From NCBI GenBank assembly GCA_028699715.1, contig JAQVUC010000110.1:1-5018 (forward strand): a DNA stretch of 5,018 nt. Reading direction: 5' to 3'. This document shows, in pieces, positions 1-5,018 of this stretch. The DNA comes from Anaerolineaceae bacterium. GTDB taxonomy: Bacteria > Chloroflexota > Anaerolineae > Anaerolineales > Anaerolineaceae. A program made the position numbers and the translations under genes. A model generated the notes under the pieces. The model saw only the letters and a list, made by a program, of their open reading frames with translations. It was not told the origin of the DNA and did not search any database. Each line of letters begins with the position of its first letter. Position 1 is the first letter of the stretch.

Positions 1-29
1 AAATGCCGGATTCAAGTGCGGAATCCGGC
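1..29 (-). terminator. Probable Rho-independent terminator of the ior operon
   Basis: Bases 5-13 (GCCGGATTC) and 21-29 (GAATCCGGC) form a perfect 9-bp stem with a 7-nt loop, 22 bases beyond the iorB stop codon. Read on the minus strand, the stem is followed by ATTT at the window edge, so a U-tract may continue outside the window. Position and GC-rich stem fit a terminator. The U-tract cannot be confirmed, and a bidirectional terminator shared with a gene to the left is also possible. Confidence 0.55.
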
Positions 30-51
30 CTACAAAAGATCGTTGGTATTT

Positions 52-639
52 TCAGTTTTTGGTCAGGTTCTTGCCCATTTCGAAGGCTTTTTGATTCAAT
101 TCAACAAATTTTGGCTTGACGTTTTCGGCAATGATGCGCTTCCAGTCGATGTTTTCCAGTCCCAGCTCTCGGATCAAGACGCCTAAGAGGATGATGTTCA
201 TCACCCGGGGGGTGCCAAGGTCGCGGGCAAGCGTCTGCGCATCCAGGGCGATCAGTTTTCCAGCGCGGGCACGGATCAATTCTTCTCCGTTGAGCGGGTA
301 TTTTTCTTTTCCATTCTGTACCCCCATCGGGTTTACGCGCACGCGGTTAAAAATCACGATGCCCTGACCATCCCTGCGCAGGTATTCCAGGTTACGCAAG
401 ACTTCCAACTCCTCAAAGCCCATGATCACATCGGCTTTGCCCTTCTCAACGATGGGAGAAAAGACTTTCTCGCCAAAGCGCACATGGGTCAGCACAGGAC
501 CTTCGCGCTGAGACATGCCGTGCACTTCGCTCATCTTGACGTCATATCCCTGCGCGATCAGCCCCAGGGTGAGCAGTTTGCTGGCTAAAATCGTGCCCTG
601 TCCGCCTACGCCAGTCAGAAGTATGTTGGTTGTGCTCAT
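52..639 (-). CDS. iorB: Indolepyruvate:ferredoxin oxidoreductase, beta subunit
   Basis: This 195-residue cytoplasmic protein matches the usual size of IorB, the small subunit that pairs with IorA in oxidising aryl-pyruvates with CoA and ferredoxin. It belongs to the gamma-domain family of 2-oxoacid:ferredoxin oxidoreductases. Family signs are the N-terminal glycine-rich GVGGQG motif (residues 10-15) followed by a helix (TILASKLL), then the conserved SEVHGMSQREG segment (37-47), and the MNIILLGVL stretch near 147-155. It has no iron-sulphur cysteine motif, as expected for the beta subunit. The ATG follows the iorA stop (TAG) with no gap, and a GGAGG at 645-649, inside the end of iorA, sits 5 nt before it. 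This implies translational coupling and balanced subunit supply. Assignment to the Ior rather than another aryl- or branched-chain 2-oxoacid enzyme rests on the fused IorA partner. Substrate range cannot be read from sequence. Confidence 0.93.
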   Translation of the reverse strand: MSTTNILLTGVGGQGTILASKLLTLGLIAQGYDVKMSEVHGMSQREGPVLTHVRFGEKVFSPIVEKGKADVIMGFEELEVLRNLEYLRRDGQGIVIFNRVRVNPMGVQNGKEKYPLNGEELIRARAGKLIALDAQTLARDLGTPRVMNIILLGVLIRELGLENIDWKRIIAENVKPKFVELNQKAFEMGKNLTKN

Positions 640-2421
640 CTATGCCTCCACCTTTTGAATCGCGTGCACCGGGCAAACCTGAGCGCAAACGCTGCAGCCC
701 ACACATTTATCGGGGTCAATGGACGATTTTTTGATCTCAAACTGGAATACAACCGCCGGACAGCCAGTGCGGGTACACTTGCGGCAGCCGATGCAGACCT
801 CCTGATCGACAAGATAGGTCTCCGTGAAAGCGCCGGGAAACTCCTCAACATCCCAGGGCGCAAATTTCTTGAGTGCGCAAGGCCAGCGGGTGATGATGAC
901 GGAGGCTTCATCCATGCCAAGAGCCCAATCCAGCGTTTCTTTGACCTGATCAAGCTGGTTGGGGTTGATGGTTCGCACGTGTTGGAAGCCCATCGCATGT
1001 ACCAATGCCTCAATATTGACCGCTTCGGTCACATCCTTTTGAATGGTGTAACCTGAGCCCGGGTTCTGCTGTTGACCGGTCATAGCCGTGATGCGGTTAT
1101 CCAAAACTACCGTGATAACCTTACTGCGGTTATAAGCCACGTCCAAAAGCGAGTTGAGGCCGGTATGGAAGAAGGTTGAATCGCCGATGACAGAGACAAC
1201 CCGGGGAGTTTGACCCTCGATGGTGTCGAAAACTTGCTGAGCCCCATGACCCAGGCTTATGCTGGCACCCATGCACACGGTGGTCTCCATGGCATGATAC
1301 GGGGCTCCGGAAGCCAGGGTATAGCAGCCGATGTCACCGGAAACCATGACGTTTTTGCGTTTGCCAAGCTCATAGAAGAATCCGCGGTGCGGGCAACCCG
1401 CGCATAGGGTTGGCGGCCGACCAACCACAGCCGCCTGAACCTCCTCGTCCAGAGCTTGTTCCTCCCCAAAAATGACCCTTCGGATCACCTCAGGTGTCAT
1501 TTCTCCGTTGAGAGGAAATAGGTTTTTGCCGTCACAGTCGATCCCCAGCGCGCGCACATGCTGCTCGATATAGGGATCATTTTCCTCAATAATGTAAAGT
1601 TTTTCCACCTTGGAGGCAAAATCTTTGATCATCTGGTCTGGCAGTGGATTGGTGAAACCCAGTTTCAGGTAAGAGGCACTCTCGCCAAAGACCTCGCGGG
1701 CATAGAGATAGCAATCGCCTGAACAGATGATGCCAGTTTTTGTCTCCCCCAATTCGATCCGATTCCAAAGGCAGTTATTGCTGTATTCTTTCAACAACTC
1801 GCGGTTTTGCTGGATCTTGACCTTCATGGGGCGGGCGTTAGCCGGCACGGCCACGTACTTCTTGATGTCCTTGGTGTAAGGTTTGATCGGAATTTCGCGT
1901 CTTTCGCCAAGCTCGACCATGCTTTTTGAGTGGCAAACCCGGGTGGTCATGCGAATCAGGACCGGGATGTCGTGCTTTTCGCTGATTTCAAAAGCCTCAA
2001 TCAGCATATCCTTGCATTCCTGGCTGTCAGAAGGCTCAAACATGGGCGTCATAGCCGCTTTGGCATAGTTACGGTTGTCCTGCTCGTTTTGGGAAGCGAA
2101 CTGCCCCGGTTCATCAGCCGTGATCACCACCGCGCCCGCGTTTACCCCGATGTAGGCAAAGGTAAAAAGGGGGTCCGCGGCCACATTGAGACCGACATGT
2201 TTCATGGCTGCCAGGGCTCTACCACCGGCAATAGAAGCGCCGATGACGGATTCCAGGGCAACCTTCTCGTTAGGCGCCCATTCCGCATGGATTTCTGGGT
2301 ATGTAGCAATATTTTCAAGGATTTCGGTGCTGGGAGTGCCGGGATAGGCAGCGGCAAAGCGCACGCCAGCTTCCCAGGCACCTCGGGCGATAGCCTCATC
2401 GCCTGTGATGAGTTCTTTCAA
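640..2421 (-). CDS. iorA: Indolepyruvate:ferredoxin oxidoreductase, alpha subunit (TTG start)
   Basis: The catalytic subunit converts indolepyruvate (and probably other aryl-pyruvates from Trp, Phe, Tyr) plus CoA to aryl-acetyl-CoA and CO2, reducing ferredoxin. Numbered from the TTG (593 residues), the pyrimidine-type TPP domain carries YPGTPSTE (26-33) and NEKVALE (51-57). The C-terminal TPP-binding domain starts near LCAGCPHRG (339-347) and GDIGCYTL (362-369), and has the TPP/Mg motif GDS (413-415)...DN (441-442)..T445. A two-cluster ferredoxin domain ends the protein: C543, C546, C549, C554 (CxxCxxCxxxxCP, one residue longer than canonical in the last gap) and C573, C576, C579, C583 (canonical CxxCxxCxxxCP). 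The reading frame extends upstream to an ATG at 2475, but the TTG at 2421 is preferred. It follows AAAAGGAGG by 5 nt, gives the family-like N-terminus MKELITGDEAIARGA, and the likely promoter would start transcription at about the upstream ATG. It is first in an operon with iorB. Confidence 0.94.
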   Translation of the reverse strand: MKELITGDEAIARGAWEAGVRFAAAYPGTPSTEILENIATYPEIHAEWAPNEKVALESVIGASIAGGRALAAMKHVGLNVAADPLFTFAYIGVNAGAVVITADEPGQFASQNEQDNRNYAKAAMTPMFEPSDSQECKDMLIEAFEISEKHDIPVLIRMTTRVCHSKSMVELGERREIPIKPYTKDIKKYVAVPANARPMKVKIQQNRELLKEYSNNCLWNRIELGETKTGIICSGDCYLYAREVFGESASYLKLGFTNPLPDQMIKDFASKVEKLYIIEENDPYIEQHVRALGIDCDGKNLFPLNGEMTPEVIRRVIFGEEQALDEEVQAAVVGRPPTLCAGCPHRGFFYELGKRKNVMVSGDIGCYTLASGAPYHAMETTVCMGASISLGHGAQQVFDTIEGQTPRVVSVIGDSTFFHTGLNSLLDVAYNRSKVITVVLDNRITAMTGQQQNPGSGYTIQKDVTEAVNIEALVHAMGFQHVRTINPNQLDQVKETLDWALGMDEASVIITRWPCALKKFAPWDVEEFPGAFTETYLVDQEVCIGCRKCTRTGCPAVVFQFEIKKSSIDPDKCVGCSVCAQVCPVHAIQKVEA

Positions 2422-2426
2422 AGCTT

Positions 2427-2435
2427 CCTCCTTTT
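2427..2435 (-). promoter_or_regulatory. Shine-Dalgarno site that sets the iorA start
   Basis: On the minus strand this reads AAAAGGAGG, a near-perfect anti-16S match, 5 nt before the TTG at 2421. The upstream in-frame ATG at 2475 has no such site: the bases just before it read TTTATACTGA. This is the main evidence for the shorter iorA. Confidence 0.75.
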
Positions 2436-2477
2436 CCGTCCGAATAATCGTGTGAGTGACGGTAAGCTTGCCCATTC

Positions 2478-2506
2478 AGTATAAACGACATCGCTAAAAA
2501 GGTCAG
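2478..2506 (-). promoter_or_regulatory. Probable sigma70-type promoter of iorAB
   Basis: On the minus strand, CTGACC (2501-2506) is followed after 17 nt by TATACT (2478-2483). The -10 element matches 5 of 6 consensus bases and the -35 element 4 of 6, with ideal spacing. Transcription would start near 2471, giving a leader of about 50 nt before the TTG start and leaving the upstream ATG at or outside the transcript end. Confidence 0.5.
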
Positions 2507-3031
2507 TGTTTAATTTGCTTTCTTTATGAAGGGAATAGGAAGGGAATGGTTGAATTGATTCAAGACAGCCGATTTTGCTGCCGCAAAAATTGAGTAGACA
2601 ATGGCCGATCCATCTGAGCTGAGCTGGAAAAAACTCAAGCCTCTACCCTTCGCTTTTAAGCTATGCGCATTATCGTGAGCGTTATCTTGCGAAATGAACA
2701 AATAGCCCCGTAAACAACTGAGTGGAAGTTTTGTAGATTATAGCTACGCGCAACGCAGAGTGCGGATAAACGACTCTGCTCATGGGCGCGTTTGGTATTC
2801 AATCCAGCACCCTCCTCCCAAGCCGGTCTCACACCTGTGCTCTATTACCCGAATTCGTTCGAAGCGATTCAAACTTTTTCAAAGCCTGCCCACATAACTA
2901 ATCACTGCCCCCTATTTGCTATAGCAGATCAATTTTAATAATTAGTGAAAAGGTGCCATGTAGACCTCTGGTTTTACCGCCCGGTCACGCCGCCCCGGCA
3001 GTCGCTCTGTTGGGAGCAGGCTCATTTTCCC
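2507..3031. other. Intergenic region without a supported gene
   Basis: No open frame here has a ribosome site plus a recognisable product; a 63-codon frame at 2510-2701 (minus) looks random. The region holds a 7-bp inverted repeat (GCAGAGT at 2755-2761, ACTCTGC at 2773-2779), a perfect minus-strand -10 hexamer TATAAT (2737-2742) without a good -35, and a 10-bp palindrome TGCTATAGCA (2927-2936). No RNA gene was recognised. Confidence 0.5.
2755..2779. repeat. Inverted repeat upstream of the ior operon
   Basis: GCAGAGT (2755-2761) and ACTCTGC (2773-2779) are exact 7-bp inverted arms around an 11-nt spacer. There is no T-run on either side, so it is not a typical terminator. It sits just upstream of a minus-strand TATAAT (2737-2742) and could be an operator, but no regulator is identified. 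Confidence 0.3.
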
Positions 3032-3060
3032 TTGACCGGAAGAAAAATCGGGGTTAGAAT
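3032..3060 (+). promoter_or_regulatory. Strong promoter of tRNA-Arg
   Basis: TTGACC (3032-3037) and TAGAAT (3055-3060) are separated by exactly 17 nt; each matches 5 of 6 sigma70 consensus bases. Predicted transcription start is about 3067, roughly 12 nt before the mature tRNA 5' end. That is the short leader expected for a single tRNA unit. Confidence 0.75.
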
Positions 3061-3078
3061 GACTGTCCTTAGCAAGAC

Positions 3079-3151
3079 GTCCTCGTAGCTTAATGGATAG
3101 AGCACCTGCTTGCGGAGCAGACGGTTGCGCGTTCGACTCGCGCCGAGGACA
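3079..3151 (+). tRNA. tRNA-Arg, anticodon GCG
   Basis: A complete cloverleaf of 73 nt is visible. The acceptor stem GTCCTCG (3079-3085) pairs fully with CGAGGAC (3144-3150), and A3151 is the discriminator. The D-stem is GCTT/GAGC with loop AATGGATA. The anticodon loop is TTGCGGA with GCG at 3112-3114. The variable loop is five bases, and the T-stem GCGCG/CGCGC encloses TTCGACT. The tRNA would decode CGC and CGU. The adenosine after GG in the D-loop (A20) and the anticodon middle base C35 are the known arginyl-tRNA synthetase identity elements, supporting Arg. One C-A mismatch tops the anticodon stem (3105/3121). CCA is not encoded (next bases are TC), so it must be added by a nucleotidyltransferase. 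Most bacteria use ACG, edited to inosine, for these codons, so GCG is less common. Confidence 0.95.
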
Positions 3152-3169
3152 TCTTTTTTATTTAATCCC

Positions 3170-3216
3170 AGCCCGAGCCTAATCCCAGCACCAAAACCAA
3201 GCTCGGCTTGATTTTT
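3170..3216 (+). terminator. Possible weak terminator after tRNA-Arg
   Basis: CCGAGC (3173-3178) can pair with GCTCGG (3201-3206), extended by AG/CT across a one-base bulge. TTGATTTTT follows, with five Ts at 3212-3216. The loop is long (22 nt), which weakens the case. A six-T run directly after the tRNA (3154-3159) could also end transcription. The 10-bp direct repeat TAATCCCAGC (3163-3172 and 3180-3189) overlaps this hairpin. Confidence 0.3.
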
Positions 3217-3639
3217 ACCCACAGGCCGAAGGCTTTATGTCAATTCCATGAAACAACCAGCACAAATAAACACGGAATGCAAGTACAAGCCATTTTTGCT
3301 GGGTGACAGGCTTCAGAAAAAAGGCTGCCTCACCAGGAAACACAAGATCAAACAATTTTCCGATGGAGCTGCTTCCTTTCGAATTTCTGCTTACTTCTGT
3401 TGGCAAAACGAATTGAAAGGATCTAAAGCTCTCCCACCACAAAACGTTGGAATTTTTGAAATAAATCTCTTGCTTTTATCTGAACTGGCGCGTTCTTCAA
3501 AGGGTATTTGGACCTTCCTCACATCTGCGGTCGCGCAATCCAACCCGCCGCCCTCAAACACAAGCAGGCCAAATCTCAAAAGATGCTTTTTGCGAATAAA
3601 ATCGGACGTTTTTTCCCGGACAGAAAGGATTGACATTGT
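3217..3639. other. Intergenic region without a supported gene
   Basis: Both strands are partly open here (plus 3248-3643, 131 codons; minus 3391-3681, 96 codons). Neither has a convincing ribosome site, a recognisable domain or a biased composition, and the two overlap antisense. I treat both as chance frames. No RNA gene or mobile-element remnant was recognised. Confidence 0.5.
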
Positions 3640-3668
3640 TTGAACCCTTGACCGGCGTTCTCTATACT
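3640..3668 (+). promoter_or_regulatory. Candidate promoter reading into the parS patch
   Basis: TTGAAC (3640-3645) and TATACT (3663-3668) have a 17-nt spacer and match 5 of 6 consensus bases in each element. An alternative -35, TTGACA (3630-3635), is too far from the -10. Transcription would start near 3675 and run rightwards through the AT-rich region and both parS sites towards the lipoprotein gene, so it may serve a long leader or a non-coding RNA. Confidence 0.4.
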
Positions 3669-3703
3669 CAACCAAGCCCAAATCCAGGCTTCATCTCTGC
3701 TCT

Positions 3704-3719
3704 TTTATCGATTGATAAA
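3704..3719. repeat. Inverted repeat TTTATC-GATT-GATAAA
   Basis: Exact 6-bp arms TTTATC (3704-3709) and GATAAA (3714-3719) surround GATT. It lies about 30 bases beyond the predicted start of the 3640-3668 promoter. It shares the TTATC core with the inverted repeat at 3852-3870. Function is unknown; an operator is possible. Confidence 0.3.
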
Positions 3720-3851
3720 TGGAAAATCTACCGGAAAAAGGGTTTTTATTAATATTCTTGCTTCGCTATTATTTATTCGACTCCTAAACATATCAAACCT
3801 GTTACAAGTGTCGACTTTTCACTTAACGCTATTGAAAATCATTAAATATCT

Positions 3852-3870
3852 CGATAATAATCAATTATCG
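3852..3870. repeat. Inverted repeat CGATAAT-AATCA-ATTATCG
   Basis: Exact 7-bp arms (3852-3858 and 3864-3870) surround a 5-nt spacer, 16 bases to the left of the first parS-like site. The arm sequence ATTATCG recurs once more at 3995-4001, just right of the second parS. No T-run follows, so it is more like a protein-binding site than a terminator. The binding protein is not known. Confidence 0.35.
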
Positions 3871-3886
3871 CCGCGTTCACCCTCAA

Positions 3887-3902
3887 CGTTTCACGTGAAA
3901 CC
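3887..3902. promoter_or_regulatory. parS-like ParB-binding site (14 of 16 bases)
   Basis: CGTTTCACGTGAAACC contains a perfect 14-bp palindrome (3888-3901) and matches the bacterial parS consensus TGTTTCACGTGAAACA except at the two outermost bases. Family knowledge: ParB (Spo0J) dimers bind this palindrome, load as CTP-dependent clamps, spread, and recruit SMC for origin segregation. It lies 86 bp from the exact copy at 3973-3988, which makes a chance match unlikely. Confidence 0.75.
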
Positions 3903-3972
3903 TTTCTTTTCCAGTGACGTGATCCTGGATGGAATGACAATACCGCACAAGTCTCCTTGTTTCATTTTCGTA

Positions 3973-3988
3973 TGTTTCACGTGAAACA
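3973..3988. promoter_or_regulatory. parS, exact consensus ParB-binding site
   Basis: TGTTTCACGTGAAACA is an exact copy of the widely conserved chromosomal parS, and the palindrome extends one base each way (3972-3989). An exact 16-base match by chance in 5 kb is very improbable. It is non-coding, about 35 bp upstream of the -10 element for the lipoprotein gene, so ParB binding or spreading could affect that promoter. No parA or parB gene is in the window. parS sites usually cluster within the origin-proximal part of the chromosome, which suggests this locus lies near oriC (inference). Confidence 0.88.
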
Positions 3989-4022
3989 TTTCGTATTATC
4001 GAGGGAGAGATAAAAGAGCGTT

Positions 4023-4028
4023 TATAAT
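4023..4028 (+). promoter_or_regulatory. Candidate -10 element for the lipoprotein gene
   Basis: This is a perfect TATAAT, 54 bases before the ATG. No TTGACA-like -35 is found at 16-18 nt and no extended -10 TG is present, so the promoter may be weak or activator-dependent. Transcription would start near 4035. Confidence 0.4.
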
Positions 4029-4082
4029 TTGGGCATGGTTTGTGCACCGGTAATGATGCCAATTCCGCAAGAAAGGAGCCGA

Positions 4083-5018
4083 ATGAATAAGCGAATATTT
4101 TTAGTAATTTTAATGCTCAGCTTTATGCTTTCAGGCTGTGTCCAACCAACCCTAACGCCAACGCAATCGCCTACCGATACAGAGCAGCCGTTGCCTGATG
4201 AGACAGAGCAAACCGCGGCCTCTAAAACGGAGCAATCTTCGCCTGAGGAGACAGTAGTTTCAGTTCCGGTTGTACTCGAACCTTCTCCTCTCTACAAAAC
4301 AAGCATTTTTGAGGATGGTGGTGGTTGGGCCATTCCATTCGACCATAGCGCGGTTTATAACACCACCGACTTTGGGGTCCATTGGGCTGAAGTCTCCCCA
4401 TCTGATCTGAAGTCAAGCAATGAATTTGGTCCAATGTATAGTGAATTTCTGGATGGCGAGCATGGGTGGATTTGCCAAACTACAGGCGAAGCTTCCTCAA
4501 ACCTATTTACCACTTCGGATAAAGGTTCAACCTGGACGCAAGCAAGTTTCGATTATTTTCCCTGTGGTCAACTATCCTTTGCCAATGAAGCGGAAGGCGG
4601 TATGCTATCAGACCTGGGCGTGGCAGCAGGCTCCCAATATGTAAGCGTTTCGATAACCAACGACGGCGGGCAGACCTGGCAGCAAACCTTCACACACGAG
4701 CCGGCAAGCCTTGATGATCGTGGGTTGCCGAGCTCAGGGATTAAAAGTGACTTCGTTCTTCTGAACAATAATATTGCTTTAGTTGGCGGAAGTGTTCCTA
4801 TTTCCGGCTCACTTTATTTATATCGTACGCAAACCAAGGGTGATTCCTGGTCCCAGGCAGGCTGTAGCGGCTTGCCAGACGCGGACGAATTTGAATTAAC
4901 GGTTGTGGACCTCGACCGGGTTGGAGTGCCTGATGTGATCGTCTCAGTGCGCTCTTACCCCTTTGACGGGGAACCAATTAACACAAATTTCTGTCTGACC
5001 ACAGACGCGGGCGCGACC
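4083..5018 (+). CDS. Secreted lipoprotein with Asp-box (BNR) beta-propeller repeats, 3' end outside window
   Basis: The frame is open from an ATG preceded by AAAGGAG (4072-4078, 4 nt spacing) to the window edge: 312 codons, no stop. The N-terminus is a lipoprotein signal: K3-R4, a hydrophobic run (5-16), then lipobox LSGC with lipidated Cys19. The protein should be anchored outside the cytoplasmic membrane. Residues 20-64 form a Thr/Pro/Glu/Gln-rich linker with three 8-residue TEQ repeats (33-56). The body carries Asp-box motifs (S/T-x-D-x-G-x-x-W): TTDFGVHW (94-101), TSDKGSTW (144-151), TNDGGQTW (192-199), a degenerate one ending at W256, and TTDAGAT cut by the edge (306-312). These mark a sialidase/Ycf48-type propeller fold. 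Residues 276-284 (D-x-D-x-x-G-x-x-D) resemble a calcium-binding FG-GAP/VCBS loop. Asp-boxes are structural, so an enzyme activity cannot be claimed; ligand and role are unknown. Confidence 0.88.
   Translation, partial: MNKRIFLVILMLSFMLSGCVQPTLTPTQSPTDTEQPLPDETEQTAASKTEQSSPEETVVSVPVVLEPSPLYKTSIFEDGGGWAIPFDHSAVYNTTDFGVHWAEVSPSDLKSSNEFGPMYSEFLDGEHGWICQTTGEASSNLFTTSDKGSTWTQASFDYFPCGQLSFANEAEGGMLSDLGVAAGSQYVSVSITNDGGQTWQQTFTHEPASLDDRGLPSSGIKSDFVLLNNNIALVGGSVPISGSLYLYRTQTKGDSWSQAGCSGLPDADEFELTVVDLDRVGVPDVIVSVRSYPFDGEPINTNFCLTTDAGAT
4179..4250 (+). repeat. In-frame tandem repeat, 3 x 24 bp, in the lipoprotein linker
   Basis: Units at 4179-4202, 4203-4226 and 4227-4250 each begin ACAGAGCA or ACGGAGCA and encode an 8-residue block starting Thr-Glu-Gln. 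Units 1 and 3 agree at 18 of 24 bases. Unit 2 is more diverged after its first eight bases, suggesting an old duplication. Being a multiple of 3 bp, copy-number change would lengthen the linker without a frameshift. Confidence 0.6.

Noticed and set aside
1930..2484. 184-codon plus-strand frame antisense to iorA
   Set aside because: It is a shadow of the strongly supported iorA coding frame; its sequence matches no family I know.
2510..2701. 63-codon minus-strand frame upstream of iorA
   Set aside because: No ribosome site or domain seen, and it would overlap the region of the ior promoter; composition looks random.
3079..3216. tRNA gene as an integration (att) site for a mobile element
   Set aside because: No second copy of the tRNA 3' end, no integrase and no element genes appear in the downstream sequence available.
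2761..3223. Replication origin suggested by DnaA-box-like 9-mers (2761-2769 reverse TTATCCGCA; 3215-3223 TTACCCACA) near parS
   Set aside because: Only two single-mismatch 9-mers, far apart, with no cluster, no dnaA or dnaN neighbour and no unwinding element. This is not beyond chance; parS alone does not mark the origin itself.
3248..3643. 131-codon plus-strand frame after the tRNA
   Set aside because: No Shine-Dalgarno at usable spacing, no domain, mixed composition, and an antisense frame over the same bases; probably chance.
3029..3655. Shared 11-mer CCCTTGACCGG at 3029-3039 and 3645-3655
   Set aside because: An 11-base match within 5 kb is expected by chance. Only the first copy functions plausibly as a -35 element; the second lacks a -10 at correct spacing.
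3391..3681. 96-codon minus-strand frame
   Set aside because: No family recognised and no clear ribosome site. It overlaps the opposite frame at 3248-3643 and the plus-strand promoter. Conservation data would be needed to accept it.
3712..3984. 90-codon frame with TTG start across the AT-rich patch
   Set aside because: It has no ribosome site and no recognisable domain, runs through both parS palindromes and ends inside the second. It is better explained as non-coding DNA.

Overview
The window looks like chromosomal DNA from an anaerobic, amino-acid-fermenting bacterium of moderate GC content. The best guess is the class Anaerolineae (Chloroflexota). The grounds are a ferredoxin-linked 2-oxoacid oxidoreductase operon, a lipoprotein with the Thr/Pro-rich linker and Asp-box repeats common in that class, and an Arg tRNA with anticodon GCG. 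No 16S rRNA or other taxonomic marker is present, so this assignment is an inference.

Layout. Bases 1-2506 hold a two-gene operon on the minus strand. iorA (indolepyruvate:ferredoxin oxidoreductase alpha subunit, TPP- and 2x[4Fe-4S]-containing) comes first and abuts iorB (beta subunit). Its promoter lies at about 2478-2506, and a hairpin at 5-29 probably terminates it. Together the two subunits would oxidatively decarboxylate aryl-pyruvates made by transamination of aromatic amino acids, giving aryl-acetyl-CoA, CO2 and reduced ferredoxin. Bases 2507-3031 hold no convincing gene. A strong promoter (3032-3060) drives tRNA-Arg(GCG) at 3079-3151 on the plus strand. Bases 3152-3640 again hold no convincing gene.

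An AT-rich non-coding patch at about 3640-4030 contains a sigma70-type promoter with no clear gene after it, several TTATC-type inverted repeats, and two copies of the ParB-binding palindrome parS (3887-3902 and 3973-3988). The second copy is an exact match to the widely conserved TGTTTCACGTGAAACA. This is a candidate chromosomal partition (centromere) site, although no parA or parB gene is in the window. From 4083 to the right edge runs the 5' part (312 codons, open at the edge) of a secreted lipoprotein. It has a 3 x 24-bp tandem repeat in its linker, several Asp-box (BNR) beta-propeller repeats, and one loop resembling the calcium-binding loop of FG-GAP/VCBS repeats.

I see no mobile element, CRISPR array, defence cluster or clearly novel multi-gene system. 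The tandem parS patch is the most notable item.
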